Below are positions 1 through 6,055 of a DNA stretch of 7,028 nucleotides, piece by piece. The stretch spans positions 1 through 7,028 of the forward strand of contig CAZKAI010000170.1 of the NCBI GenBank assembly GCA_964550565.1, written 5' to 3'. The DNA comes from Anaeroglomus sp964550565 (GTDB taxonomy: Bacteria; Planctomycetota; Phycisphaerae; Sedimentisphaerales; Anaerohalosphaeraceae). The notes under the pieces are model-generated. The model had not been told where the DNA came from and searched no databases. It saw only the letters and a program-made list of their open reading frames with translations. The first letter of the stretch is position 1, and every line of letters begins with the position of its first letter. The translations under genes and the position numbers were made by a program.

Positions 1-106
1 TGGCAGGCCGGATGTCGGCGGCAGCGGCCAGAGACGACAGCAGGCTCAGGCCGGCGAGTATGAGAGATGGTAAACGATTTTGAGCTGTTGCTTTGTATCT
101 GTTCAT
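1..106 (-). CDS. N-terminus of a secreted protein (partial, runs off left edge)
   Basis: Reading the minus strand from the ATG at 106-104 gives 35 uninterrupted codons to the window edge. The translation begins MNRYKATAQNRLP and continues with a hydrophobic core (SLILAGLSLLSSLAAAA) before DIRPA. This is a textbook Sec signal peptide: a basic n-region, a roughly 15-residue h-region, and an Ala-rich site with likely cleavage after residue 29 or 30. There is no lipobox cysteine. An in-frame GTG nine bases upstream (115-113) is an alternative start. Neither start has a strong Shine-Dalgarno, and ATG is preferred because it begins directly at the n-region. The mature protein lies outside the window, so its function cannot be stated. 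It is divergent from the large LamG gene and separated from it by about 680 nt. Confidence 0.72.
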   Translation of the reverse strand, partial: MNRYKATAQNRLPSLILAGLSLLSSLAAAADIRPA

Positions 107-256
107 GGATTTCACTTTCGTTTTTTTTGGAGTAGTTGCACTGGAATCCTTGTTACTGTATCAGACGACCTGTTTGTATCATAAATAACACGTCATTGTA
201 TCGCCATTTTGGGTGTTTTAACCGCCAAATTTAGCGTGTTTTATCTCTTGCATGAT

Positions 257-283
257 CCTGACGGGCGGGGCTGAGTCAGGCTG
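257..283. repeat. Hairpin element CTGACG...GAGTCAGGCTG, copy 1
   Basis: CCTGAC (257-262) pairs with GTCAGG (275-280) across a 12-nt G-rich loop. The same arms and right flank recur at 5918-5934, where the sequence is identical except that nine loop bases (264-272 here) are absent. A short T-run (286-289) follows, but no plus-strand gene ends nearby, so a terminator role is not supported. It is best described as one copy of a small dispersed hairpin repeat. Confidence 0.55.
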
Positions 284-318
284 GCTTTTGGGGTCGGGAT
301 GGGGGGAAGTACATAAAA

Positions 319-346
319 AGTTCGGAGTTCATAGTTCGGAGTTCGT
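319..346. repeat. Heptamer array, AGTTCNN x4
   Basis: Four head-to-tail 7-nt units start at 319, 326, 333 and 340. All begin AGTTC, and the last two bases vary (GG, AT, GG, GT). The array is followed by TAGAAAA-like sequence and a GGATTCCCG element. The same arrangement occurs at 5742-5787 on the other side of the LamG gene. Confidence 0.8.
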
Positions 347-353
347 AGAAAAT

Positions 354-376
354 GGATTCCCGCTAATGCTAAAGCG
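354..376. repeat. GGATTCCCG element E1, truncated
   Basis: It begins GGATTCCCGC like the other three elements in the window. It has only a 4-bp hairpin (CGCT 361-364 with AGCG 373-376) and lacks the closing GCGGGAATGACAA half. It is probably a decayed or partial copy, and it runs straight into the next heptamer array. Confidence 0.5.
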
Positions 377-410
377 AATTGAGAATTTAGAATAGAGAAT
401 TGTGAAATGA
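376..410. repeat. Heptamer array, GAATTNA-like x5
   Basis: Five consecutive 7-nt units start at 376, 383, 390, 397 and 404. Each begins GAA and most follow GAATTNA or GAATAGA. The period is exact with no indels, but the units are degenerate. The array lies between two GGATTCCCG elements. Confidence 0.7.
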
Positions 411-437
411 ATAAGCTGCTCGTTTTCAGCAGAAGCT

Positions 438-464
438 GGATTCCCGCCTCCGCGGAAATGACAA
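438..464. repeat. GGATTCCCG element E2
   Basis: It starts GGATTCCCGC and ends CGCGGAAATGACAA. TTCC and GGAA with adjoining GC pairs form a short imperfect hairpin with one bulged C. It ends in ATGACAA like the copies at 5779 and 6056. This motif is a familiar short dispersed repeat in environmental bacterial genomes, with no established function that I can cite. Confidence 0.7.
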
Positions 465-514
465 GTTGGGACAGCGAGAGAGTGATTGCACCATAAAGAA
501 CAGGGTGAAAGAAA

Positions 515-541
515 GGGCAGGCACGGGGGCCTGCCCCTACA
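515..541. repeat. GGGCAGGC hairpin repeat, copy 1
   Basis: GGGCAGGC (515-522) and GCCTGCCC (529-536) form a perfect 8-bp stem with a 6-nt loop ACGGGG, followed by CTACA. The 27-nt element recurs at 6212-6238 with a single difference in the loop. There is no U-tract, so it is not a classical intrinsic terminator. Confidence 0.8.
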
Positions 542-624
542 GTGTAAATACGATTGAATGCGAGGGTTGTGGTTGCGGGGGGTCGGGTATTGAAGGGGAT
601 TTTGGTGGATTTGCATAAATAATT

Positions 625-654
625 TTGACTTACGGAGGGTGAAAGTCATATAAT
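625..654 (+). promoter_or_regulatory. Candidate sigma70-type promoter for the LamG gene
   Basis: TTGACT (625-630) matches the -35 consensus at five of six positions. After an 18-nt spacer, TATAAT (649-654) matches the -10 consensus at all six. Transcription would begin near 661 and leave a leader of about 127 nt before the ATG at 788. The match is from sequence alone. Promoter consensus in Planctomycetota is less well defined than in Proteobacteria, and the region is AT-rich, so a chance match is possible. Confidence 0.5.
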
Positions 655-737
655 TGTATTGACCTATACACAGGGATTTGGAGATTTTCTGTCCCCCGGC
701 CAGGTAAAACAGTCATAATTGCTCTAATTTTTTTATG

Positions 738-755
738 TCTGCCGGGAAAGGCAGA
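738..755 (+). promoter_or_regulatory. Leader hairpin ahead of the LamG start codon
   Basis: TCTGCC (738-743) pairs perfectly with GGCAGA (750-755) around the loop GGGAAA. It ends 32 nt before the ATG at 788. Seven bases later there is a T6 run (763-768), so it faintly resembles an attenuator, but the stem is short and the T-run is too far away for a confident terminator. It does not match any riboswitch I recognise. The ribosome binding site for the gene is probably GAAAGGG at 774-780, seven bases before the ATG. Confidence 0.35.
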
Positions 756-787
756 GAATGACTTTTTTATAATGAAAGGGTTGGATT

Positions 788-3700
788 ATGAAAACGCAGG
801 GCCAAAGTGTGTGGGTATGGGTGGTATGGTTGTTATTGTGCAGTGTGGGGGTATGGGCGGGGCAAATCATTTCTCCTTCGATGAAATACACGATCATGAC
901 GGGACTCGATGCGCGCGGGATTGTGTATGATGCGCGGGCTGATCGGCTGTATGCGGTGGTCATACGGCCGGAGCAGGCGCCGACGCGGTACGTTGCGGTG
1001 ATTGACCCCTATCTGGGAGTGGTGGAACGCACCTTCGGGTTCGGGGAGGTCAATGTCGATTTTTCAACGAAATACAACATGGCGCTGTCGGATGATGGGC
1101 AGTATTTATACATCGTGACGCATGATGGGCATCGGATTACGCGGATTGATTTGGCGACACGGGATGTGGATTTACGGATTGAGCTGCCGGGGCGGGATGA
1201 TCAGACCTCCAACGGGGTTGCTTATGATATTGTGACGCTGCCGGGGCAGCCGCGGGCGGTGGCGATGGCGCATGCGGTTTATAATACGTCCAGCGGGATG
1301 AAGTGGACGTGGAAGGTTCGGATTTATGATGATAACGTCATGCGGCCCACGGAGGCGATGGTGCCGATGGCCACGACGCAGTTTTCGGTCGGGGCGCAGA
1401 TGGTACTGACGCCGGAGCCGTCGGTGCTGTGTTTGTATGACCAGGCGGGCGGGCTGCGGCGGATTGCGGTGGATGGGTCGGGGGCGAGCCTGATTGAGAC
1501 GATTGAGACGGGGTGGGGGCAAATGCCCATGAAAGACCTCAAGCAAAGCGGTGGGATGGTACTAGGGGTGCCTGTGGATGGTACTATGGGTTATGTTTAT
1601 GATTTGTCAGCGAGAAAAAGTTATGTGCCAAAACAATTATCCGGGACACCGCTGGAATTGGATCGGAGTTTGAATGGAGTTTATACGGCTTCAACGACGG
1701 GCCTGGGAGAATATTCGCTGTTTGGCGGCACAGATGGAGCGTTTTTATTTGAAAACACCTATAATTTAAACCTGACAGGGGCCCTGAATCTGGTATTGGG
1801 GACGCCGCGGGATATGGTGCGGTTTGGGGCGTATGGGCTGGCGATGACGACGGGGGGCAAGCAGATTCTTCTTGGGCAGCGAAACGCTGGGCCGGTTGTT
1901 TATTATAAGATGGATGAGACCAGCGGAATGATGGTCAGCAACAGCGGCGTGACCCCGGCAGGCGTGCCCCCATATCATGGAGTATTAACAGAAAATTTAT
2001 GGCAGCCGTGGGTGACAGGACGGTGGGGCAATTCGCTGAATTTAGATGGCAAAAGCTTTGTTCGCGGTACTTCCTATTTAACTTATCCTGTTTTATATGG
2101 TAATTCGCGGACGTGTACGGCGTGGATTAAGACGACCGATAGCGACTCAGGAACCCTTGTTGCCTGGGGAGAGTTCGGCAGAGAGGGAGAACAATGGCAT
2201 TTTCGTATTGGGGTGTCCGGCAAACTTGAAGTGGATGTTTACGGCGGACTCATGCAGGGGCAAACGTTTGTCAATGACGGTAAGTGGCACCATGTGGCGG
2301 CGGTGCTGCCGATTTCCGAGGCTCCCAAAGTCTCTGAAATTCGTCTGTATGTGGATGGTATTCTGGAATCGATGCCGATTGTTACAAATCCTGATACGTT
2401 GATTAATACAGCCGTAAGAGTGCAGTATTTAATGGTTGGTGGGGGGTACAATCTGCCATTTTATACCGGGCTTCTGGATGAGGTTCGGATTTATGATGTG
2501 GCATTGGAGGAAGCGGAACTATGGCGTCTGATCTGGCCGGTGCCTGCGCTGCCTGCGGCGTACTGGATGATGGATGAGCCTTCGGGGTTTGAGGTGCGGG
2601 ATTGTGTGGGCGGGCATGACGGGACGCTGGAGAATGCCACCGATGAGGTGCGGATGTCGGGGCGGAATGGTAATGCGCTGTTTCTGGATGGCGTGGATGA
2701 TTATGTGACGGTGCCGGGGTATAAGGGCGTTACGGGAAAATCATCGCGGACGTGTACGGCGTGGGTTAAGACCACCAAAACGAGCGGGCAGGTTGTGACC
2801 TGGGGTACGCTGGGGACGGGTCACAAATGGGTGGTTCGGATTTTTTCCAGCGGGGCGATCCGGGCCGAAGTTGATAATGGCTGGATTTATGGCACAAAAC
2901 CGGTCAATGACGGCCAGTGGCATCATGTGGCGGTGGTTCTGGACAGTGACGGGACGCCGGATATATCGGAGGTCCGATTGTATGTGGATGGGGTGCGGGA
3001 TATGATTGGCGGCGTGCAGCCCTGCCCGATTGATACGGGGGACAGTCATGATGTGGGGATTGGTTTGCTTGTCTCACAGCAGCAGCCTTTCGGCGGGCTG
3101 CTGGATGATGTGCGGGTGTACGATATTGCCCTGGATGACCTGGCGGTCTCGGCGCTGCACAGTTCCATCGATAAATACATGACGACCGAACCGACGGATC
3201 CGATGCGGGACGAGCCTGTGGCGCACTGGGCACTGGACGAGACTGCGGGGACAAATGTATCCGACAGCCTGGGGCGGCACCCGGGCAAGCTGACCAATAA
3301 CGCCGGCAGCGAGGCGTGGGTCGACGGTATTGTCGGGGGGGCGCTTTTGCTGGACGGAGAAAATGATTATGTGACGATTCCGGGATTCAAGGGGGTCACC
3401 GGGACGCGGTCGCGGACGTGCATGGCGTGGGTCAAGACAACGCGGACCAGCGGGCAGATTATGAGTTGGGGCACGCTGGAAACGGGCCGCAAATGGGTGA
3501 TTCGGATTTATTCGAGCGGAGCGATCCGGGCCGAGGTTGAGAATGGCTGGGTCTATGGGACAAAAGCAGTGAATGACGGTCAGTGGCATCATGTGGCGGT
3601 GGTCCTGGACAGCGACGGGACGCCGGATGTGTCGGAGATTCGACTGTATGTGGATGGGGTGCGGGATACGATCGGCGGTGTTCAGGCCTGTCCGATTGAT

Positions 3701-5654
3701 ACGGGGGACGGGCATGATGTGGGGATCGGTTTGCTGGTCTCACAGCAGCAGCCTTTCGGCGGGATGCTGGACGATGTGCGGATTTATGATTACGCGGTCA
3801 GCAGTGTCGTGGTGGCAAACCAGGTTGCGCCCGGAGTGATTGATGAGCCGGCAGCCTACTGGGCGATGGATGAGGCGTCGGGGGTGGAGATTGCCGACCC
3901 TATCGGCGGGCATACGGGATATCTGCAGAACAGTGACGGGATGATTGGCGATGAAGGCGTCAGGGGCACTGCGCTGGTGCTGGACGGGGTGGATGATTAC
4001 GTGACGGTACCGGGGTATAAAGGCATCCGCGGAGGTGCCTCGCGGACGTGTACGGCGTGGATTAAGACCAGCCAGAGGAATAAGCAAATCCTGGGCTGGG
4101 GGACGGTTGCGCCGGGAGAAAAATGGGTTGTGCGAGTCAGTGATGACGGGAAGCTGCGCGTGGAAGTTCAGGATGGCTTTATCATCGGGACCAGCTTGAT
4201 TGCCGATGGACAATGGCATCATATCGCGGCGGTTTTAGACAGCGACGGGACGCCGGATGTGTCGGAGGTTTGTCTTTTTGTGGATGGTAATCTGGAGATG
4301 ATCAGCAGTGTCAGAGCCTGTCCTGTTAACACCGGCACAGAGCAGGATGCTGCGATTGGGTTATTTGCGCCGCAGCCGGCGTATTATTCCGGCCTGCTGG
4401 ATGAGGTGCGGATTTATGAGTATGCTTTACACGATACTGCGATTATGCTTCAGGCCAGGGGCCCGGTTATGATGAATCTTGAGGCACACTGGACGATGGA
4501 TGAGCAATCGGGGACCAGGGCGGCGGACAGTGTCGGCGGACATGATGGGCAGGTCATCGGCGGCAGCGGAAGTTCGTGGACACTGGGCAGGATCGGCAAT
4601 GCGCTGTTTCTGGATGGCGTGGATGATTATGTGACGGTGCCGGGGTATAGAGGCGTGCCTGGAAAGATATCGCGGACCTGTACGGCATGGGTCAAGACGA
4701 CCAAAACGAGCGGACAGATTTTAACCTGGGGTACGCTGGAGNNNNNNNNNNNNNNNNNNNNNNNNNNNNNNNNNNNNNNNNNNNNNNNNNNNNNNNNNNN
4801 NNNNNNNNNNNNNNNNNNNNNNNNNNNNNNNNNNNNNNNNNCTGGACAGCGACGGGACGCCGGATGTGTCGGAGATTCGACTGTATGTGGATGGGGTGCG
4901 GGATACGATCGGCGGTGTTCAGGCCTGTCCGATTGATACGGGGGACGGGCATGATGTGGGGATCGGTTTGCTGGTCTCACAGCAGCAGCCTTTCGGCGGC
5001 CTGCTGGACGATGTGCGGATTTATCGGGGGGCACTGACGGATGCGGGGGTGATGGAAGTGCTGCGGTCGGTTGGCGTCGTGGAGACCACAGTCGATGCGG
5101 GGCCGGACCAGACGGTGTACGCGGATGCCGACGGTACGGCCGAGGTTGTTTTGGATGGCGGCGGGTCCACCGGGGAAGATATTGCCGTGTATATCTGGCA
5201 GGTGGCGGGGCTGACGATGATTGACGGACAGCCCAAGGCGGTCGTGCGGCTGCCGATTGGGGTTTATACGGCGGGACTGGCGATATCGGATGGGATTATG
5301 GTGTCGCAGCCGGATGAGGCGGTGATTCGTGTGGCTCAGAAAAAAACCGGGGTGCTGACGATGGTGCCGACGGCGATTCGGCGGAGTGATGCATCGCGGT
5401 ATGTGACGGCGATGCTCAAGCTGCCGGCGGGTGTGAATGGGCTGAATACCCGGCTGCGGCTGAGTCCGGGAGATGTGGAGTCGGCATTTGAACGGCGGGT
5501 GGTATCCGGCGGGGAGGTGCTTATTATCGGCTGGTTTGACAAGCAGACGTTTATGAATGCGGTTGGGGATGGTCCGGTGGAAGTGACGGTGTCGGGTGAG
5601 CTGGCCGACGGGACTCTGGTGTATGGCAGGGCGATGGTGAAGGTGGGGCCGTGA
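788..5654 (+). CDS. Giant secreted multi-LamG protein with N-terminal propeller and PKD-like segment (contains assembly gap)
   Basis: The start is fixed by an in-frame TGA at 773-775 and by GAAAGGG seven bases before the ATG. Residues 1-24 form a Sec signal peptide (cleavage likely after VWA; L17-C18 is not a lipobox). Residues about 27-368 look like a YVTN/WD-type beta-propeller, with blade-like motifs such as SDDGQYLYI and RITRIDLATRDVDL. Five LamG/concanavalin-like units start at Tyr372, Ala591, Ala812, Ala1023 and Ala1233. Each carries WxMDExSG-like, LDGxDDYVTVPG, SRTCTAWxKT, GQWHHVAxVL, LYVDG and LLDDVRIY motifs. The coding frame breaks at the 100-N gap (4742-4841). Replacing it by 123 nt restores one frame and gives about 1629 residues. 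After the gap come a PKD-like segment (VDAGPDQTV, about residue 1443) and a C-terminal domain from about residue 1529 (MVPTAIRRSD, WFDKQTFMNAV, VSGELADG), a type I associate with large planctomycete secreted proteins. It is probably an extracellular or surface binding protein. The ligand is unknown and no catalytic domain is seen. Confidence 0.88.
1901..2530 (+). repeat. LamG unit 1 (most divergent)
   Basis: It encodes residues from Tyr372 to about 580. It has the standard motifs YYKMDETSG, SRTCTAWIKT, GKWHHVAAVL, SEIRLYVDG and LLDEVRIYD. It replaces LDGVDDYVTVPG by LDGKSFVRGTS and carries a different loop where the other units have the DNGWIYGTK-like strand. It keeps the first conserved cysteine (Cys443) but lacks the second one found in units 2-5. 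It looks like the oldest or least homogenised member of the array. Confidence 0.85.
2558..3180 (+). repeat. LamG unit 2
   Basis: It encodes residues from Ala591 to about 798. Bases 2672-2723 are identical over 52 bp to 4598-4649 in unit 5, covering the LDGVDDYVTVPGY segment. Conserved cysteines are Cys656 (SRTCTAW) and Cys746 (VQPCPID), 90 residues apart. Confidence 0.88.
3221..3835 (+). repeat. LamG unit 3
   Basis: It encodes residues from Ala812 to about 1015. Bases 3605-3762 are identical over 158 bp to 4842-4999, which is the part of unit 5 immediately right of the assembly gap. Conserved cysteines are Cys878 and Cys968, again 90 residues apart. Its left half differs clearly from unit 5 (for example TTRTSGQIMSW against TTKTSGQILTW). 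Confidence 0.88.
3854..4465 (+). repeat. LamG unit 4
   Basis: It encodes residues from Ala1023 to about 1225. The motifs are intact (AYWAMDEASG, LDGVDDYVTVPGYKG, SRTCTAWIKT, GQWHHIAAVLDSDG, LLDEVRIYEYAL). It is more divergent than units 2, 3 and 5, especially in the VAPGEKWVVRVSDDGK and FAPQPAYYSG segments. It carries an extra cysteine in SEVCLFVDG besides the conserved pair Cys1088 and Cys1178. Confidence 0.87.
4484..5040 (+). repeat. LamG unit 5, split by the assembly gap
   Basis: The left part (4484-4741) encodes residues 1233-1318 and ends at a codon boundary with GTLE. The right part (4842 onward) resumes with LDSDGTPDVSE. The left part is closest to unit 2 and the right part is identical in DNA to unit 3 up to base 4999. 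If 41 codons are missing, the conserved cysteines (Cys1298, reconstructed Cys1388) are 90 residues apart, as in units 2-4. Confidence 0.85.
4742..4841. other. Assembly gap (100 Ns, placeholder length)
   Basis: Exactly 100 Ns suggests a scaffold gap of unknown size. The left flank aligns to unit 3 up to base 3481 and the right flank resumes at unit 3 base 3605, so the missing segment would be 3482-3604, which is 123 nt or 41 codons. That length puts the left frame (codon starts at 788 plus multiples of three) and the right frame (stop at 5652-5654) in register. The near-identical repeats explain why assembly failed here. The gap could also hide whole extra LamG units. Confidence 0.9.
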
Positions 5655-5658
5655 AAAT

Positions 5659-5690
5659 AAGAATGTAAGAATACAAGGATGTAAGGATAC
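5659..5690. repeat. Octamer array x4
   Basis: Four head-to-tail 8-nt units start at 5659, 5667, 5675 and 5683, a few bases after the LamG stop codon. Each is AAG[A or G]AT followed by GT or AC, and all four combinations occur once. It ends in ACAGG, as does the octamer array at 6136-6170. Confidence 0.8.
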
Positions 5691-5699
5691 AGGAAGGGA

Positions 5700-5727
5700 A
5701 AATTCGAAATTCGAAGCACGAAATGCG
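5700..5727. repeat. Heptamer array, AAATTCG-like x4
   Basis: Four 7-nt units start at 5700, 5707, 5714 and 5721. The first two are identical (AAATTCG) and the others are AAGCACG and AAATGCG. A partial fifth unit may follow. Confidence 0.75.
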
Positions 5728-5741
5728 AAACGAATTAAAAA

Positions 5742-5769
5742 AGTTCGTAGTTCATAGTTCGTTGTTCTT
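5742..5769. repeat. Heptamer array, AGTTCNN x4, second copy
   Basis: Units start at 5742, 5749, 5756 and 5763. The first three begin AGTTC and the fourth begins TGTTC. The array is followed by AGAAAAACTGG and a GGATTCCCG element, closely matching the composite at 319-361. Confidence 0.8.
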
Positions 5770-5778
5770 AGAAAAACT

Positions 5779-5830
5779 GGATTCCCGTCTCCGTCTGCGC
5801 GAGGACAGGTTTTTCGCGGGGATGACAATG
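5779..5830. repeat. GGATTCCCG element E3
   Basis: It begins GGATTCCCG and ends CGCGGGGATGACAATG. The outer arms ATTCCCG and CGGGGAT pair with one G-T wobble. The interior is longer than in E2 and contains a GCGCGAGGACAGG segment, similar in layout to the GGGGGCAGG interior of E4. Confidence 0.7.
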
Positions 5831-5850
5831 TGTGGCACGGGGTGATGCAC

Positions 5851-5875
5851 CATGGCCAAGCAGAGCTTGACCATG
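5851..5875. repeat. Long-stem hairpin CATGGCCAAGC/GCTTGACCATG
   Basis: CATGGCCAAGC (5851-5861) and GCTTGACCATG (5865-5875) pair over 11 positions with a single mismatch and a 3-nt AGA loop. It lies between the E3 element and a second hairpin. No coding frame explains it, and it resembles a dispersed noncoding repeat. Confidence 0.65.
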
Positions 5876-5880
5876 CCACT

Positions 5881-5902
5881 CTTCAACAACGTTAAGTTGA
5901 AG
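5881..5902. repeat. Hairpin CTTCAAC/GTTGAAG
   Basis: CTTCAAC (5881-5887) and GTTGAAG (5896-5902) form a perfect 7-bp stem around the 8-nt loop AACGTTAA. It follows the previous hairpin by only five bases, so the two may fold as adjacent stems in one transcript. It has no U-tract after it. Confidence 0.6.
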
Positions 5903-5917
5903 TGAGGGGGTGGCTGT

Positions 5918-5934
5918 CTGACGGAGTCAGGCTG
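5918..5934. repeat. Hairpin element CTGACG-GAGTCAGGCTG, copy 2
   Basis: CTGAC (5918-5922) pairs with GTCAG (5926-5930) around a GGA triloop. It equals the element at 258-283 with the nine loop bases removed. Confidence 0.55.
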
Positions 5935-5986
5935 TGGGCGATTTCACTGTTTTCAAAAATAAAAAAGGGCAGGAATACAGGAAGAA

Positions 5987-6026
5987 AATTCTAAAACATA
6001 AATTCTAAATTCTAAACAAATTCTAA
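5987..6026. repeat. ATTCTAA heptamer repeats
   Basis: ATTCTAA occurs at 5988, 6002, 6009 and 6020. The pair at 6002 and 6009 is directly tandem, and the outer copies are separated from it by short A-rich linkers. It is 30 bases ahead of the GGATTCCCG element E4, repeating the array-then-element order seen elsewhere. Confidence 0.65.
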
Positions 6027-6055
6027 AATCAAAAAGGGAAAAATGTAAAATGAAT

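Larger units (their letters stand above)
107..787. other. Divergent intergenic region with repeats and promoter
   Basis: This 681-nt spacer lies between two divergent genes for exported proteins. Read rightward it holds a T8 tract (121-128), a CTGAC/GTCAG hairpin (257-280), a four-unit heptamer array (319-346), a truncated GGATTCCCG element (354-376), a five-unit heptamer array (376-410), a complete GGATTCCCG element (438-464), a GGGCAGGC hairpin (515-536), a sigma70-type promoter candidate (625-654) and a leader hairpin (738-755). The open frames in this stretch translate the repeats into low-complexity peptides. They lack plausible ribosome binding sites or protein-like composition, so I treat the stretch as noncoding. 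Confidence 0.75.

Noticed and set aside
257..290. Intrinsic terminator at the CTGAC hairpin
   Set aside because: The loop is 12 nt, the T-run is only four bases and offset, and no plus-strand gene ends upstream of it.
319..410. CRISPR array
   Set aside because: The units are 7 nt with no spacers. The repeats are far too short and directly tandem.
329..649. Minus-strand open frame upstream of the LamG gene
   Set aside because: It translates the heptamer arrays, GGATTCCCG elements and GGGCAGGC hairpin into peptides such as CHFRGGGNPASAEN. This is a familiar spurious product of dispersed repeats.
768..773. TATAAT as the -10 of the main promoter
   Set aside because: It lies only 14 nt from the ATG, no -35-like hexamer exists 16-18 nt upstream (GGAAAG there), and the leader would be too short to hold the ribosome binding site comfortably.
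788..862. Lipoprotein signal in the LamG protein (cysteine at residue 18)
   Set aside because: The residues before Cys18 are LLL, and a lipobox needs a small residue (Gly, Ala or Ser) directly before the cysteine. A V-W-A signal peptidase I site at residues 22-24 fits better.
4842..4936. Premature stop or frameshift at 4934-4936 making the LamG gene a pseudogene
   Set aside because: The stop appears only because the gap was filled with 100 Ns. The homology-based length of 123 nt removes it.
4866..5654. A separate 262-residue gene starting at ATG 4866
   Set aside because: The ATG is in the middle of a LamG strand motif (DVSEIRLYVDG) and sits right of an assembly gap. The same residues are internal in units 2-4. 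It is the 3' part of the gene that starts at 788.
4977..5879. A 300-residue minus-strand open frame
   Set aside because: It is antisense to the LamG and PKD-like coding region. It is rich in His, Arg and Pro from GC-skewed codons of the real gene and continues through repeats such as NYELRT.
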